A stretch of 17,839 nucleotides of DNA from the NCBI GenBank assembly GCA_003510795.1, contig DOKP01000096.1, positions 208 through 18,046 on the forward strand, in the 5' to 3' direction. Under the pieces are notes generated by a model. That model searched no databases. It saw only the letters and a list, made by a program, of their open reading frames with translations, and was not told the DNA's origin. This DNA comes from Candidatus Moraniibacteriota bacterium (lineage in GTDB: Bacteria > Patescibacteriota > Minisyncoccia > Moranbacterales > UBA9337). How positions within the stretch are numbered: the stretch's first letter is position 1; the number at the start of each line of letters is the position of its first letter. The translations under genes and the position numbers were made by a program. This document shows positions 5,874 through 14,312 of the stretch, in pieces.

Positions 5874-6821
5874 ATGACAAAATATTTTTCAGCTAAAATT
5901 TCTATTGTAATCCCGATATATAATGAGGAAAAAAATATCGCTCTGCTTTATCGTGTTTTAAATGAGGTTTTTAAAAAAATTCCTCAATATGAAATAGAAA
6001 TTATTTTTGTAAATGACGGCAGTCGAGATAACTCTTGGAAAGAAATAGTAAAAATAGCTAAAAAAGATAATCGAATAAAAGCTATTATCTTTAGCCGAAA
6101 TTTTGGTCATCAAATAGCTTTAACCGCTGGATATGATATCGCCTGCGGAGACGCAATAATTTCTATGGATGCAGATATGCAAGATCCACCCAGAGTTATT
6201 TTACAAATGCTTAAAAAATGGGAAAAAGGTTTTGAAATTGTATATGCTAGAAGAATAAATCGAAAAGACGGAATTCTTAAAAAAATTACCGCTAAAGTTT
6301 ATTATACATTATTGGATAATGTCAGCGAGGTTGAGATGCCCAGAAACGTTGGCGATTTTAGGTTGATTGATAAAAAAGTTTTATTAGAATTAAAAAGATG
6401 TCGAGAAAAATATCGGTATTTAAGAGGGATGGTGGCTTGGATAGGTTTTAAAAGCGGATTTATTAATTTTAAACGACCCAATCGAATAAATGGAGAAACC
6501 GCTTATACTTGGAAGAAAATGATTAAGTTTGCTATGGACGGTTTTACTGGCTTTTCGATGTTTCCTTTAAAAATTGCTTCTTACGCTGGAGTGTTTGTTG
6601 TTTTGACCGGAGTCCTTATGTTTCTTTATGTTTCTTATGATTTTTTGCTAAATGATACTCCCTACCCATTGTATAAATGGCTGGTTATTATGGTTTATAT
6701 TTTTATAGGAGTACAATTTGTTCTAATGTGGCTGATTGGAGAATATATCGGAAGAATCCATGATCAGCAAAAAGAAAGACCTCTATATATAATAAGAGAA
6801 AAAATTAATTGCCATGAATAA
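5874..6821 (+). CDS. Polyprenyl-phosphate glycosyltransferase, GtrB/DPM1-like GT2
   Basis: A 315-residue protein with a GT-A catalytic domain followed by two membrane helices (about 233-256 and 268-290), the layout and length of the GtrB/DpmA branch of GT2. Motifs: SIVIPIYNEE (10-19), VNDGSRD (47-52) with the nucleotide-binding Asp48, SRNFGHQIAL (74-83), MDADMQDPP (98-106) with the metal-binding D99 and D101, and NVGDFRLID (158-166). Family members move a sugar from a nucleotide donor to a polyprenyl phosphate on the inner membrane face. The product is then flipped and used as donor by GT-C enzymes outside, which fits the two GT-C-like genes downstream. It starts 5 bases after the previous stop with no SD and overlaps the next gene by 8 bases. 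The sugar is unknown. Confidence 0.9.
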   Translation: MTKYFSAKISIVIPIYNEEKNIALLYRVLNEVFKKIPQYEIEIIFVNDGSRDNSWKEIVKIAKKDNRIKAIIFSRNFGHQIALTAGYDIACGDAIISMDADMQDPPRVILQMLKKWEKGFEIVYARRINRKDGILKKITAKVYYTLLDNVSEVEMPRNVGDFRLIDKKVLLELKRCREKYRYLRGMVAWIGFKSGFINFKRPNRINGETAYTWKKMIKFAMDGFTGFSMFPLKIASYAGVFVVLTGVLMFLYVSYDFLLNDTPYPLYKWLVIMVYIFIGVQFVLMWLIGEYIGRIHDQQKERPLYIIREKINCHE

Positions 6822-7632
6822 TCCAAAAATTTCAGTCGTGATGCCAAATTATAATTGTGCTCGTTTCTTGCGAGAGTCTATCGAAGGTGTTTTAACTCAG
6901 ACTTTTATTGATTTTGAATTTATTATTGTTGATGATGGTAGTACCGATAACTCCTGGGAAATAATTTCAAAGCAGGCCAAAAAAGATAAGCGAATTTTAG
7001 CTATTCGAAATGAAAATAATCAAAGAATTTGTAAAACTTTAAACAAAGGAATTGGAATAGCTAACGGAGAATATATTGCCAGGATGGATAGTGATGATGT
7101 AGCCAATCCTAATTGGCTAGAAACAGTTCTTGATTTTATGGAACGAGCAGAGAATGAAAAAGTGGGGGTGTGCGGAGCTAATTTTTTTCTAATAGACGAA
7201 GCGGGCAAGAAAATTGGAGAAAAAAAGTTTCCCGAAAGTGATTTGAGTTGTCGAGAATCTTTTTGGTTTAGAAACCCATTCGGACATAATACTGTGCTTA
7301 TTCGTAAAAAATGTTTTTCTGATTTTGGATATTATGATGAAAACTTTATTTATGCTGAAGACCTAGAGCTTTGGATGCGTTTTGGTCAAAAATATAAATT
7401 TTATAACATCCAAGAGGATTTAGTTAATTATAGAATTTCAGGAGGAAATAGCGTACTTAAAAATCAGCGAGCAATGATAATCAATACGCTCAAAGCTAGA
7501 GATAAGGCCACGAAAGAGTATGGATATGTAATCAACCTTAAAGGACATATTTTTTTCTGGGGCACCTGGATGATGCAGTGGTTACCGGTAAAATTTGTTT
7601 TTTGGATATTTAATTTACTTAAGAAAAAATAA
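6814..7632 (+). CDS. GT2 family glycosyltransferase
   Basis: A 272-residue protein with a GT-A fold. ISVVMPNYN (6-14) begins the Rossmann-like part. VDDGSTDNSW (39-48) holds the nucleotide-binding Asp pair, ARMDSDD (89-95) contains the DxD metal site, and AEDLELWMR (181-189) supplies the ED acid/base pair. This is the standard inverting GT2 set seen in O-antigen and capsule loci. The C-terminus has a hydrophobic patch (about 245-269, Trp/Phe-rich) that likely rests on the membrane. It overlaps the gene before it by 8 bases and the gene after by 1 base (TAATG), indicating translational coupling. Donor and acceptor cannot be told from sequence. Confidence 0.9.
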   Translation: MNNPKISVVMPNYNCARFLRESIEGVLTQTFIDFEFIIVDDGSTDNSWEIISKQAKKDKRILAIRNENNQRICKTLNKGIGIANGEYIARMDSDDVANPNWLETVLDFMERAENEKVGVCGANFFLIDEAGKKIGEKKFPESDLSCRESFWFRNPFGHNTVLIRKKCFSDFGYYDENFIYAEDLELWMRFGQKYKFYNIQEDLVNYRISGGNSVLKNQRAMIINTLKARDKATKEYGYVINLKGHIFFWGTWMMQWLPVKFVFWIFNLLKKK

Positions 7633-8867
7633 TGATAAAATATTATATTACAAAGATAAAGCACAGATTTCTAATCATACGCAAGCATTGGTTGAATGTT
7701 TTTCAAGCGAAATATCTCAAACTGCGTTTTTTTGTTAGAAATATATTAAAGATAGAAATTGATAAAATTTTAGTGGGAGATGTGCATGGAATTTCCAGCT
7801 ATGATTGGCATGAATTAACTGGCGATGATTCTCGTTTGGAGGAAAAAATAACAGACTCTCCTTATTTTGAATTGTTTACGGCTATTAATGAAGGCAAACT
7901 TAGCGAAGAAAATGTAAGAGATTTTCGTTATTTTAAGTTGGCTAATCTTTGTATAGAAAAATTTAATCAATATTGCGGTTGCAAAAATGAAAAGGAGTTG
8001 ATTTCTTATGTGCTGGGGTTTAAAAAATATTTTTATAATTATAAAGAGCAAGGAAGTATAAAAAGCAATCTTTTTGTAGAAGTTAGTCAAATAAAAGATA
8101 CTAATTTTTATGAGATAATTGACGGGCATCATCGAATTGCGATGGATGCTGTTTTGGGTAAGAAATATATATATGCCTTTGTGATAGGTTCTTCATTTTC
8201 AGGGATTCAAAATAAATTATTTAAGGTAAGTATGACTAAAAATAAAGAGTTATATCAACCAATAAATAAATTAACTGTACGCAATTGGCCAACAATAAGA
8301 AATTGTTCAGATAGGCTTGAAGCGATAAGCGATTTTTTAAAAAAAACAGAAAGCAACCCAAAAGATTTGAGTCTAATTGATATTGCTTGTTCTTATGGTT
8401 ATTTTGTAAAATCTTTTCGTAATTTGGGGATAAAAACTCAGGGCGTGGAAATTGATAAAAATGCTATTGAAATTGGAAAAATTAGCTACGGCCTAAAAGA
8501 TGAGGACTACGTTCAGTCATCTTTGCAAGATTATCTTCGCCAATCAAATGCACACGATATCACTTGCTTCTTTAGTATCTTGCATCACTTTGGATTAAAA
8601 AAGGACTTCGGAGGGGGAGGTCTGGAGATTGAAGAACTGATTAAAATGTTAGATAAAACAACTCAAAAATATCTTTTCTTAGATTCCGGACAAAATCATG
8701 AATATTGGTTTAAAAATAAGCTGGTTGATTGGAATGATGAATTTATCACAAATCTTATTTTGGAAAACTCAAGCTTTAAGAGTTTCGAAAAATTAGGAGT
8801 AGATACCGATAATGCGGGTAAATATTCGGGAAATTATAATCGCTCATTGTTTGTTTTTAAAAAATAA
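7632..8867 (+). CDS. ParB-like domain fused to a class I methyltransferase
   Basis: A 411-residue protein with two parts. The N-terminal half (about 45-190) carries DGHHRIAMDAVLG (164-176), the signature of the ParB/sulfiredoxin-like fold, which in other proteins binds or hydrolyses a nucleotide. The C-terminal half (about 220-411) is a Rossmann methyltransferase: motif I LIDIACSYGYF (248-258), the acidic residue E273 in GVEID that would hold the ribose of S-adenosylmethionine, and a motif-IV-like region FFSILHHFG (313-321). The motif I glycine pattern (AxSxG) is slightly degenerate. Such DGHHR-type proteins occur in polysaccharide loci, where the target is presumably a sugar. It overlaps the preceding stop by one base. 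Sugar O-methylation or glycan capping is inference. Confidence 0.75.
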   Translation: MIKYYITKIKHRFLIIRKHWLNVFQAKYLKLRFFVRNILKIEIDKILVGDVHGISSYDWHELTGDDSRLEEKITDSPYFELFTAINEGKLSEENVRDFRYFKLANLCIEKFNQYCGCKNEKELISYVLGFKKYFYNYKEQGSIKSNLFVEVSQIKDTNFYEIIDGHHRIAMDAVLGKKYIYAFVIGSSFSGIQNKLFKVSMTKNKELYQPINKLTVRNWPTIRNCSDRLEAISDFLKKTESNPKDLSLIDIACSYGYFVKSFRNLGIKTQGVEIDKNAIEIGKISYGLKDEDYVQSSLQDYLRQSNAHDITCFFSILHHFGLKKDFGGGGLEIEELIKMLDKTTQKYLFLDSGQNHEYWFKNKLVDWNDEFITNLILENSSFKSFEKLGVDTDNAGKYSGNYNRSLFVFKK

Positions 8868-8895
8868 TCATCTTCTTTGTGCGAAAAGTTAAAAA

Positions 8896-11274
8896 ATGAA
8901 TAATAAATTGTTTAAATTTGTAAAAAAAAATTATTATCAAGGGATTTTTTGCTTGATATTTTTATTGACGACTAGTTTTTTATTTTTTCAAGAAGGTGTC
9001 TGGACATATCTCGATTTATCTTATGAAGCAGGCAATCTTTTTGGCAATGAATTATCTTTCAATAAAATATTTAATAATATAGCCACTAGCACAGCTTTTG
9101 GCTATGATAACACGCAGCTTTTGTCCACTAGATTTATCAATATTTTTTTAGAAATAGCAGTTGCTAAGTTGTTTGGAAATTTTTTTCAAATAGTATATTT
9201 TTTTATTTATTTTGGACTAAGTTTTATTTTGGCAAAAAAATGCTTATCATTGGTATTTGAAATAAAATCTAGTTATTTGGGTGCCTTACTGTACACATTT
9301 AATCCAATTTCACTTTATCTTCTAAATGAGGCGGGATTCTTTTTTGTCTATTTTTCTTTGCCACTTATAATTTATTCTACGGTTAAATATTTTAAAGAAG
9401 AGCGAGCGGGGTATATCTATATGTTAATGTTTGTTTTGGGTATTTCCCTGTTAACATCTTATGTTAGAGTTAGTTTTATTTATTTTGGAGTAGCTGTCGT
9501 GCTGGCTTTAGTTTTTTATAAAGATGTGTTTTATTTAATAAAATTAAAAAAGAAAAAAATATTGATTTTAGTAAGTACTTCTGTTTTGGTTTTTTTGCCC
9601 ATTATGTTTAGTTTTATTTGTCCTCATTTATTAGGAGATAATAAGAATTTTTCTGGGATTTCAAATTATTCAGAAGCTTATGTTGAATTTGGAGATAATA
9701 TTTATGACAAGCAAACAAATGTTGATTTTTTTAAAGGATTTGTTTTAACAGAATTGACGGCTAATTTCGCCTCTAAATTACAGGGAAATTTATTCTTCAT
9801 AGTTTTTTCAGGAATATATTTTTTGGGCGGAATTATTTTTTCTTTCTTTGTTTCGATTAAAAAAAATGTTAGCAGTGATCATCGTAAATTAGCCTTGTTT
9901 TTCTTGGTCATTATTTTAGGCAGTATTTTTTTTAAAAATTTAGCTTATTTTACTAATCAATCTTTTTTTATAAAAATAACCTATGGTTACTTGCCTTTTT
10001 TGGCTAACAATTCTCTTTGGGTAATGCTTGGATTTTTGACAGGTTTTTCTGGTTTGTTATCTTTTATTTTTTCGTATTCTAATAAAAAAGAAAAAATAAT
10101 TATTGTTTGTACTACATTTTTGTATATTTTATTAGTAAATAGTTCTTTATTTTTTTATTCAGATAATGTTAAATTAAAAACAATTGCGCAAAATAATGTT
10201 CCTGATGAATATCAAATATTTTCTCAACAAAAAAGACATATTCCTACACTTTTTTTCCCTAGCCGAGATGTTTATTTTAATTGGGCTTCTTATCCAATTA
10301 ATATTTCCCAGGGAGGAGTTTTTAAGGAAATTTTCTCTAGCAATGTTAGATTGGTAAACGATAAACAAGTTGAGCTATCAAAAAATTTGTATAGTCCGTT
10401 AGATAGCGGTAAATTAGCTAATTTATATTTTTTTAATGGAAAAAGTATTTTTGTTTTTAAAGATGTTAAAAATGACAATGTCGGTTTCGATTATTTTTCT
10501 AAAAAGAACTACACTCAGCTTGCTCGTGACTATTATGCTCAAATGAAAAAAGAGGAGTCTTTTTTTCTGCAAGAAGATAATGAACATTTCGCTCAGTTTG
10601 TATTTAAAAATTATTCAAAAGCAGATTTTTTTATATATAGTCCCAAAGTGGTGTTGCCCATGGAAGTGAATGATTTTTTTCAGCAAGGCCCGATTGATAT
10701 AGGAAGGCGAGCGGTCTTGTTAGATGTTACATCTTTCAATAAGCCAAGCCATATTCAATCAGAAATTATTAGTCAAAACATAAAAATTTCTGCCAAATTG
10801 TCGGAAAATAATATTACAAAACATTTGGTTAAAATAGAAAATGTCAAAAGGGATAAATCATTTTTAATTCAATTAAATCAAACCTTTGGGATGAGTTGGA
10901 AAATAAAATGGGTAAATAAGGATTATTTTGAAGAAAAAAAATGCTCAAATGGCTGGGAAAATTTTGAAATCTCAAATAACGCAGTGTGTTCAATGGAAGG
11001 CAATTTTTTAGATCTAAAGGATATTGGGCTTTTATTTGATTCCGAAGTGAATAGCGCTAATCATTTTGAGGGTAATTTCGTGGGAAATAGCTGGTTGGTA
11101 GAGCCGACAGATATTCCTGTCAGTTTACAAAATGAAAAAGAACTTTATGCGGTAATTGTTTATGAAAAACAAATTTATTATATGCTAACGTTAATGATTG
11201 CTGGCGTGACTATAATTATTTTAATAATATTATCCGCCAAAGAGTTTGTGTGTAGGAAATTTTTAACCGAATAA
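8896..11274 (+). CDS. Large GT-C-like integral membrane protein (AftD/YfhO-like layout)
   Basis: A 792-residue protein. The first 420 or so residues contain about ten membrane helices. Next comes a long extracytoplasmic domain (about 425-760), and one last helix lies at about 763-783. The first outside loop has LDLSYEA (39-45) with D40 and E44, the position where GT-C glycosyltransferases carry catalytic acids. GALLYTFNPISLYLL (129-143) resembles a helix motif common in AftD-like and YfhO-like proteins. GT-C enzymes use polyprenyl-phosphate sugars as donors, matching the GtrB-like gene upstream. A 28-base gap precedes it, and the next gene starts 4 bases after its stop. It shares its plan with the protein at 11583. 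Family assignment is by topology and motif; YfhO-type non-enzymatic roles are possible. Confidence 0.7.
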   Translation: MNNKLFKFVKKNYYQGIFCLIFLLTTSFLFFQEGVWTYLDLSYEAGNLFGNELSFNKIFNNIATSTAFGYDNTQLLSTRFINIFLEIAVAKLFGNFFQIVYFFIYFGLSFILAKKCLSLVFEIKSSYLGALLYTFNPISLYLLNEAGFFFVYFSLPLIIYSTVKYFKEERAGYIYMLMFVLGISLLTSYVRVSFIYFGVAVVLALVFYKDVFYLIKLKKKKILILVSTSVLVFLPIMFSFICPHLLGDNKNFSGISNYSEAYVEFGDNIYDKQTNVDFFKGFVLTELTANFASKLQGNLFFIVFSGIYFLGGIIFSFFVSIKKNVSSDHRKLALFFLVIILGSIFFKNLAYFTNQSFFIKITYGYLPFLANNSLWVMLGFLTGFSGLLSFIFSYSNKKEKIIIVCTTFLYILLVNSSLFFYSDNVKLKTIAQNNVPDEYQIFSQQKRHIPTLFFPSRDVYFNWASYPINISQGGVFKEIFSSNVRLVNDKQVELSKNLYSPLDSGKLANLYFFNGKSIFVFKDVKNDNVGFDYFSKKNYTQLARDYYAQMKKEESFFLQEDNEHFAQFVFKNYSKADFFIYSPKVVLPMEVNDFFQQGPIDIGRRAVLLDVTSFNKPSHIQSEIISQNIKISAKLSENNITKHLVKIENVKRDKSFLIQLNQTFGMSWKIKWVNKDYFEEKKCSNGWENFEISNNAVCSMEGNFLDLKDIGLLFDSEVNSANHFEGNFVGNSWLVEPTDIPVSLQNEKELYAVIVYEKQIYYMLTLMIAGVTIIILIILSAKEFVCRKFLTE

Positions 11275-11278
11275 TGCA

Positions 11279-11590
11279 ATGATTGCAAAAGAAAAAAGAA
11301 ATATTTTTATTCTACTCTCAATCATTCTGGCTTTTATGTTAGCGGGGATATGTTTTGAGTGGACTTTGAAAACCAATATTTTTTGGTATTTATTTGCAAT
11401 GATTATTTTTTTTCCTAAATTAATTTTCAAAATACTTTTTCCTTGGAGCATGTTTTTCTCTGTTTTAACAGTTGTGTTTGTAGTAGCTTCGAAAAATCAA
11501 TGGGCTAGCGTGGTTTCTTTTTGGTTATTTTATATTTTTGTGTTATTGGTTTGGAGTTTAATTGTTAGATTTTTTAAAAAAAATGAGTAA
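11279..11590 (+). CDS. Small four-helix membrane protein
   Basis: A 103-residue protein that is almost entirely hydrophobic, with helices at about 9-27, 34-50, 56-72 and 77-97 and basic residues at both ends (AKEKR; RFFKKNE). I do not recognise a family. It is rich in Phe, Trp and Ile with no conserved acidic pair in the loops, so it is unlikely to be a GtrA-type flippase on this evidence, although GtrA proteins have the same size and helix count. It sits between two GT-C-like genes: it begins 4 bases after the first stop, and its ATGAGTAA end overlaps the second by 8 bases. A helper subunit or lipid-sugar flippase is a guess from context. Confidence 0.7.
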   Translation: MIAKEKRNIFILLSIILAFMLAGICFEWTLKTNIFWYLFAMIIFFPKLIFKILFPWSMFFSVLTVVFVVASKNQWASVVSFWLFYIFVLLVWSLIVRFFKKNE

Positions 11591-13301
11591 AACATTCGGT
11601 CAAAATAAATTAGGAATTTGGTATTTGCTGGCGTATGCAGTTTTAATAGTGGCAATTATCGGTCCGATTTTTCTTTCCAGTGGCCTGGTATTTTCAACGG
11701 ATTTAACTTTAGGCGAGTATTATAAATATTATTTCTCAGCTGGAGAAAACTTGCAATTATTAAGGCCAATATTTTTTTTGTGGGCTAAATTTTTACCAAT
11801 GCACATTTTGCAAAAAGTTATTTTTTTGAGTGTTTTTGGGCTATTGTATTATGGCGGACAAAAATTATTCTTCCTTTTTTCAACTAAAAAAGTTGTAGTT
11901 TTTTCGGCGATTGTGTTTTTGGTTTTTAACCCATTTTTTTATGAGAGGTTTGTGGAGGGAGCGCTAAATGTTTATTTTTCTTATGCATTTTATCCAATTT
12001 TTTTCTATGCAGTGATTGAAGTTTTTGAAAACTTAACTGCTAAAGCTACGGTTAAATTGGTATTTATAAGCATTTTAATTTGCGGAATATCTACTTATAA
12101 TATAATTTTGATTTTACCGATTATTTTTATTTTTGCTGTCGTAAAAAAAGAAGATAAAAAACGAACATTTATAGTGGCCTTTATTGTGATGTTTCTAATT
12201 ATTTTAACTAATTTGTATTGGATTTTTCCCACTTGGCAAGAAAGCAACACCCAAGGGCAAATGGTTTTTTCCGGTTTTTCTCAACAAGATTTTCAAACTT
12301 TTGGACCAGTTGCGCTAGATCCTTTGGATATCAATTTAACAGTCTTAACTTTAAATGGCCATTGGGCAGAAAAATTTCATCGTTTTCCTTCAGTTATGGC
12401 TGCAAATAAATATTGGCTAGTCGTGGCTGGACTTATCGGAGTGGTTTTATCAGTTGGAATAGTTAAATCTTTTTGTAAAAAAAATAAAGATAGAGAGGTG
12501 TTGGCCTTTTTGGCAATAGGAGCTATTTTTTATTTTTTAAGCTTGGGGGTAAATTCTATTTTTTCTAAAAAAATTACGATTTTTCTGCTGGATAATGTTT
12601 CTTTTTATAGAGGTATGCGCGAAACTTCCAAATTTTTAACTGCAATGCCAGTGGTGTATGGAATTTTTTTAGCAATAGGATTGGAGCAAATAATTGGTGG
12701 CTTTAATAAATATTTTAATCAGTCTGGTAAAATAATTCAAAATTTGTTATGCGGATTTTTTATGTTTTTGATTATTTTTTCCACTCAACCGCTTATTGGC
12801 GTAATCGACAATCAATTAAGACCGGTACATTATCCAAGTGATTGGTATGCGTTAAGAGATTTTTTGAATCAAGAAATCAGAAAAAGTGAAAATAAAAGTT
12901 GCCAATTTAAAGAAGAAGGAAAAATTAAAAAATGTTATCCGGTTTTAAATTTGCCTTGGCATTATTATCAGTATTTTAATTTTACTAACAGAACTATCAT
13001 CAATCCCATACCTCTTTTTTTCAAATTCAATGTTTTGTCAGCCGACAATACAGAAATAGGAAAAATAGAAAGCCATTCTATTCGCTCAGAATCAAAAATA
13101 GCAGAGAAGCTAATAAAGAAAATAAAAAATGGAGAAAGTTTAAGCGCGGGTTGGGAAGAAGATTTTAAAAGTATGGGCGTGCAGTACATAATAATTGTCA
13201 AAGAGGAGGATTGGAAAATCTATAATAATTTTTTTTCCAGAGAAAGCAATTTGAAAAATGTTTTTGATTCAAAAAATTTCGCTGTTTATGAAATTATATA
13301 A
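11583..13301 (+). CDS. GT-C-like integral membrane protein (AftD/YfhO-like)
   Basis: A 572-residue protein with about ten to eleven membrane helices and a smaller soluble C-terminus. The first outside loop has STDLTLGEYY, with D40 and E45 in nearly the same place as the acids of the 792-residue protein. AIVFLVFNPFFYERF and the loop FYRGMRETSKFLTAMPVVYG are typical of the AftD/YfhO superfamily. The C-terminal end, MGVQYIIIVKE then an aromatic FAVYEI ending, matches the small beta domain that closes many YfhO-like proteins. The likely activity is transfer of a lipid-linked sugar outside the membrane. ATG 11583 is chosen because ATGAGTAA overlaps the previous stop; an in-frame TTG at 11562 adds 7 residues. 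It is the last gene of the run that starts at 4180. Confidence 0.75.
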   Translation: MSKTFGQNKLGIWYLLAYAVLIVAIIGPIFLSSGLVFSTDLTLGEYYKYYFSAGENLQLLRPIFFLWAKFLPMHILQKVIFLSVFGLLYYGGQKLFFLFSTKKVVVFSAIVFLVFNPFFYERFVEGALNVYFSYAFYPIFFYAVIEVFENLTAKATVKLVFISILICGISTYNIILILPIIFIFAVVKKEDKKRTFIVAFIVMFLIILTNLYWIFPTWQESNTQGQMVFSGFSQQDFQTFGPVALDPLDINLTVLTLNGHWAEKFHRFPSVMAANKYWLVVAGLIGVVLSVGIVKSFCKKNKDREVLAFLAIGAIFYFLSLGVNSIFSKKITIFLLDNVSFYRGMRETSKFLTAMPVVYGIFLAIGLEQIIGGFNKYFNQSGKIIQNLLCGFFMFLIIFSTQPLIGVIDNQLRPVHYPSDWYALRDFLNQEIRKSENKSCQFKEEGKIKKCYPVLNLPWHYYQYFNFTNRTIINPIPLFFKFNVLSADNTEIGKIESHSIRSESKIAEKLIKKIKNGESLSAGWEEDFKSMGVQYIIIVKEEDWKIYNNFFSRESNLKNVFDSKNFAVYEII

Positions 13302-13335
13302 ATTATTTATCATTTTAAAATATCATCCAAAATGC

Positions 13336-13364
13336 TTGACAGATTAAGAGTTATCTGCTAGCCT
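13336..13364 (+). promoter_or_regulatory. Promoter of the secreted-protein gene
   Basis: A perfect -35 TTGACA (13336-13341), 17 bases, then TGC-TAGCCT with the -10 at 13359-13364. The -10 is weak but has the extended TG. The leader of about 55 bases is almost pure A/T with no SD. Confidence 0.6.
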
Positions 13365-13425
13365 GCCTTAATATATGTAAAGTTTAATTAAAAATAATCA
13401 TTTATAAATAATTTAATAATAAATT

Positions 13426-14214
13426 ATGTTAAATTTAACAAAAAGAGCAAAGATAGTGTTTTTAGTGGGGTTGTTTTTGGCTCTAGGTGTTTCTGTAGCT
13501 TGGGCAGCTTATGCTCCCGGAGTAGTTTTTGAAGGCAGTGAAACTAGCGCAACTAGCGCAACTTTTACTTCAGATGCTAGCTACAGCTCTGTAAGAGTGG
13601 CAGCTCATGTTTCAGCTGGCACAGTAATTACCAAGCAAGGAGGAGGATTTTTTGACTTTTCTAATTTCTCGCTAGTTGATATCGGAGAAGCTGGCCCAAG
13701 CGATTTCGTGGGAGGTTTTGAATTCGGTATTTCAGGAGTGCGTCTTTCAAGCAATAATCCAATAAACTTTCAAGTAAATGTTGATAGCAGTTGGAATGGT
13801 AGAACGTTATCTATTTATCTTCAGAGAGCCGGAGAAAGAGGTTGGAGAAAAGTAGCTGTGGGCGATGTCTCATCCGGGGTGATTACTTTTAGCTCTACGG
13901 GGTTGGGAAAATTTGTAATTTCTGATTATGGGAAAAGTCGTTTTGAAACTGAGTCAGGCGGAAAATATGACAAATATGAAGAATATAAAGAAAAGTATGG
14001 TTCCAATGAAACCTACAGAAAATGGTTTTTTAGAATTAATTGGTATAAAAAGAATGATTTTCCTTTGTATTTTAAAATAAAAACAGCTTACCATATTTAT
14101 AATCAGCACAAGGGAGAATTAGCCTACGAAGCATATAAGAATGATTATGAAAATTATCGCAGATATGTAAAGTATAATACTTATAAAGAATTAAGAAAGT
14201 ATCGAAATTACTAA
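13426..14214 (+). CDS. Secreted protein with Tyr-rich C-terminal region
   Basis: A 262-residue protein. A basic start and hydrophobic core (residues 10-24) end in AWA-AYA, a good signal peptidase I site after residue 27. Residues about 30-170 are Ser/Gly/Val-rich beta strands (FQVNVDSSWNGRTLSIYLQ, GKFVISDYG), like a small beta-sandwich. Residues 181-262 change sharply: 18 of 82 are Tyr, mixed with Lys, Glu and Arg, often spaced every 3-4 residues (YDKYEEYKEKY, YENYRRYVKY), so a basic amphipathic helix with an aromatic face is likely. It has its own promoter and terminator and no cotranscribed partner, which suits an abundant product. Binding to the surface glycan, or being the protein that is glycosylated, is inference from context. 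I recognise no family. Confidence 0.8.
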   Translation: MLNLTKRAKIVFLVGLFLALGVSVAWAAYAPGVVFEGSETSATSATFTSDASYSSVRVAAHVSAGTVITKQGGGFFDFSNFSLVDIGEAGPSDFVGGFEFGISGVRLSSNNPINFQVNVDSSWNGRTLSIYLQRAGERGWRKVAVGDVSSGVITFSSTGLGKFVISDYGKSRFETESGGKYDKYEEYKEKYGSNETYRKWFFRINWYKKNDFPLYFKIKTAYHIYNQHKGELAYEAYKNDYENYRRYVKYNTYKELRKYRNY

Positions 14215-14232
14215 GATTTATATCAAAACTCT

Positions 14233-14270
14233 AAAAATGTCAGCCCAAAAATGGTTGACATTTTTTTGTT
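14233..14270 (+). terminator. Rho-independent terminator sharing bases with the next promoter
   Basis: AAAAATGTCAGCC (14233-14245) pairs with GGTTGACATTTTT (14253-14265) over 13 positions with one G-U wobble, a 7-base loop and a T-run tail. It lies just after the secreted-protein stop. Its 3' arm contains the TTGACA that serves as -35 of the following promoter. Confidence 0.85.
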
Positions 14271-14283
14271 TTAATGGTATGCT
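14255..14283 (+). promoter_or_regulatory. Promoter of the flippase unit, nested in a terminator
   Basis: A perfect -35 TTGACA (14255-14260), a 17-base spacer, then extended TGG-TATGCT with the -10 at 14278-14283. The RNA start near 14290 leaves about 23 bases before ATG 14313 and supports that start over the TTG at 14295. Confidence 0.7.
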
Positions 14284-14312
14284 TTAAGGTCTAATTGTTA
14301 TTGTTTTTTATT

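Noticed and set aside
11279..11590. Calling the 103-residue gene GtrA
   Set aside because: Size and helix count fit, but I see none of the charged loop residues that would identify the family.
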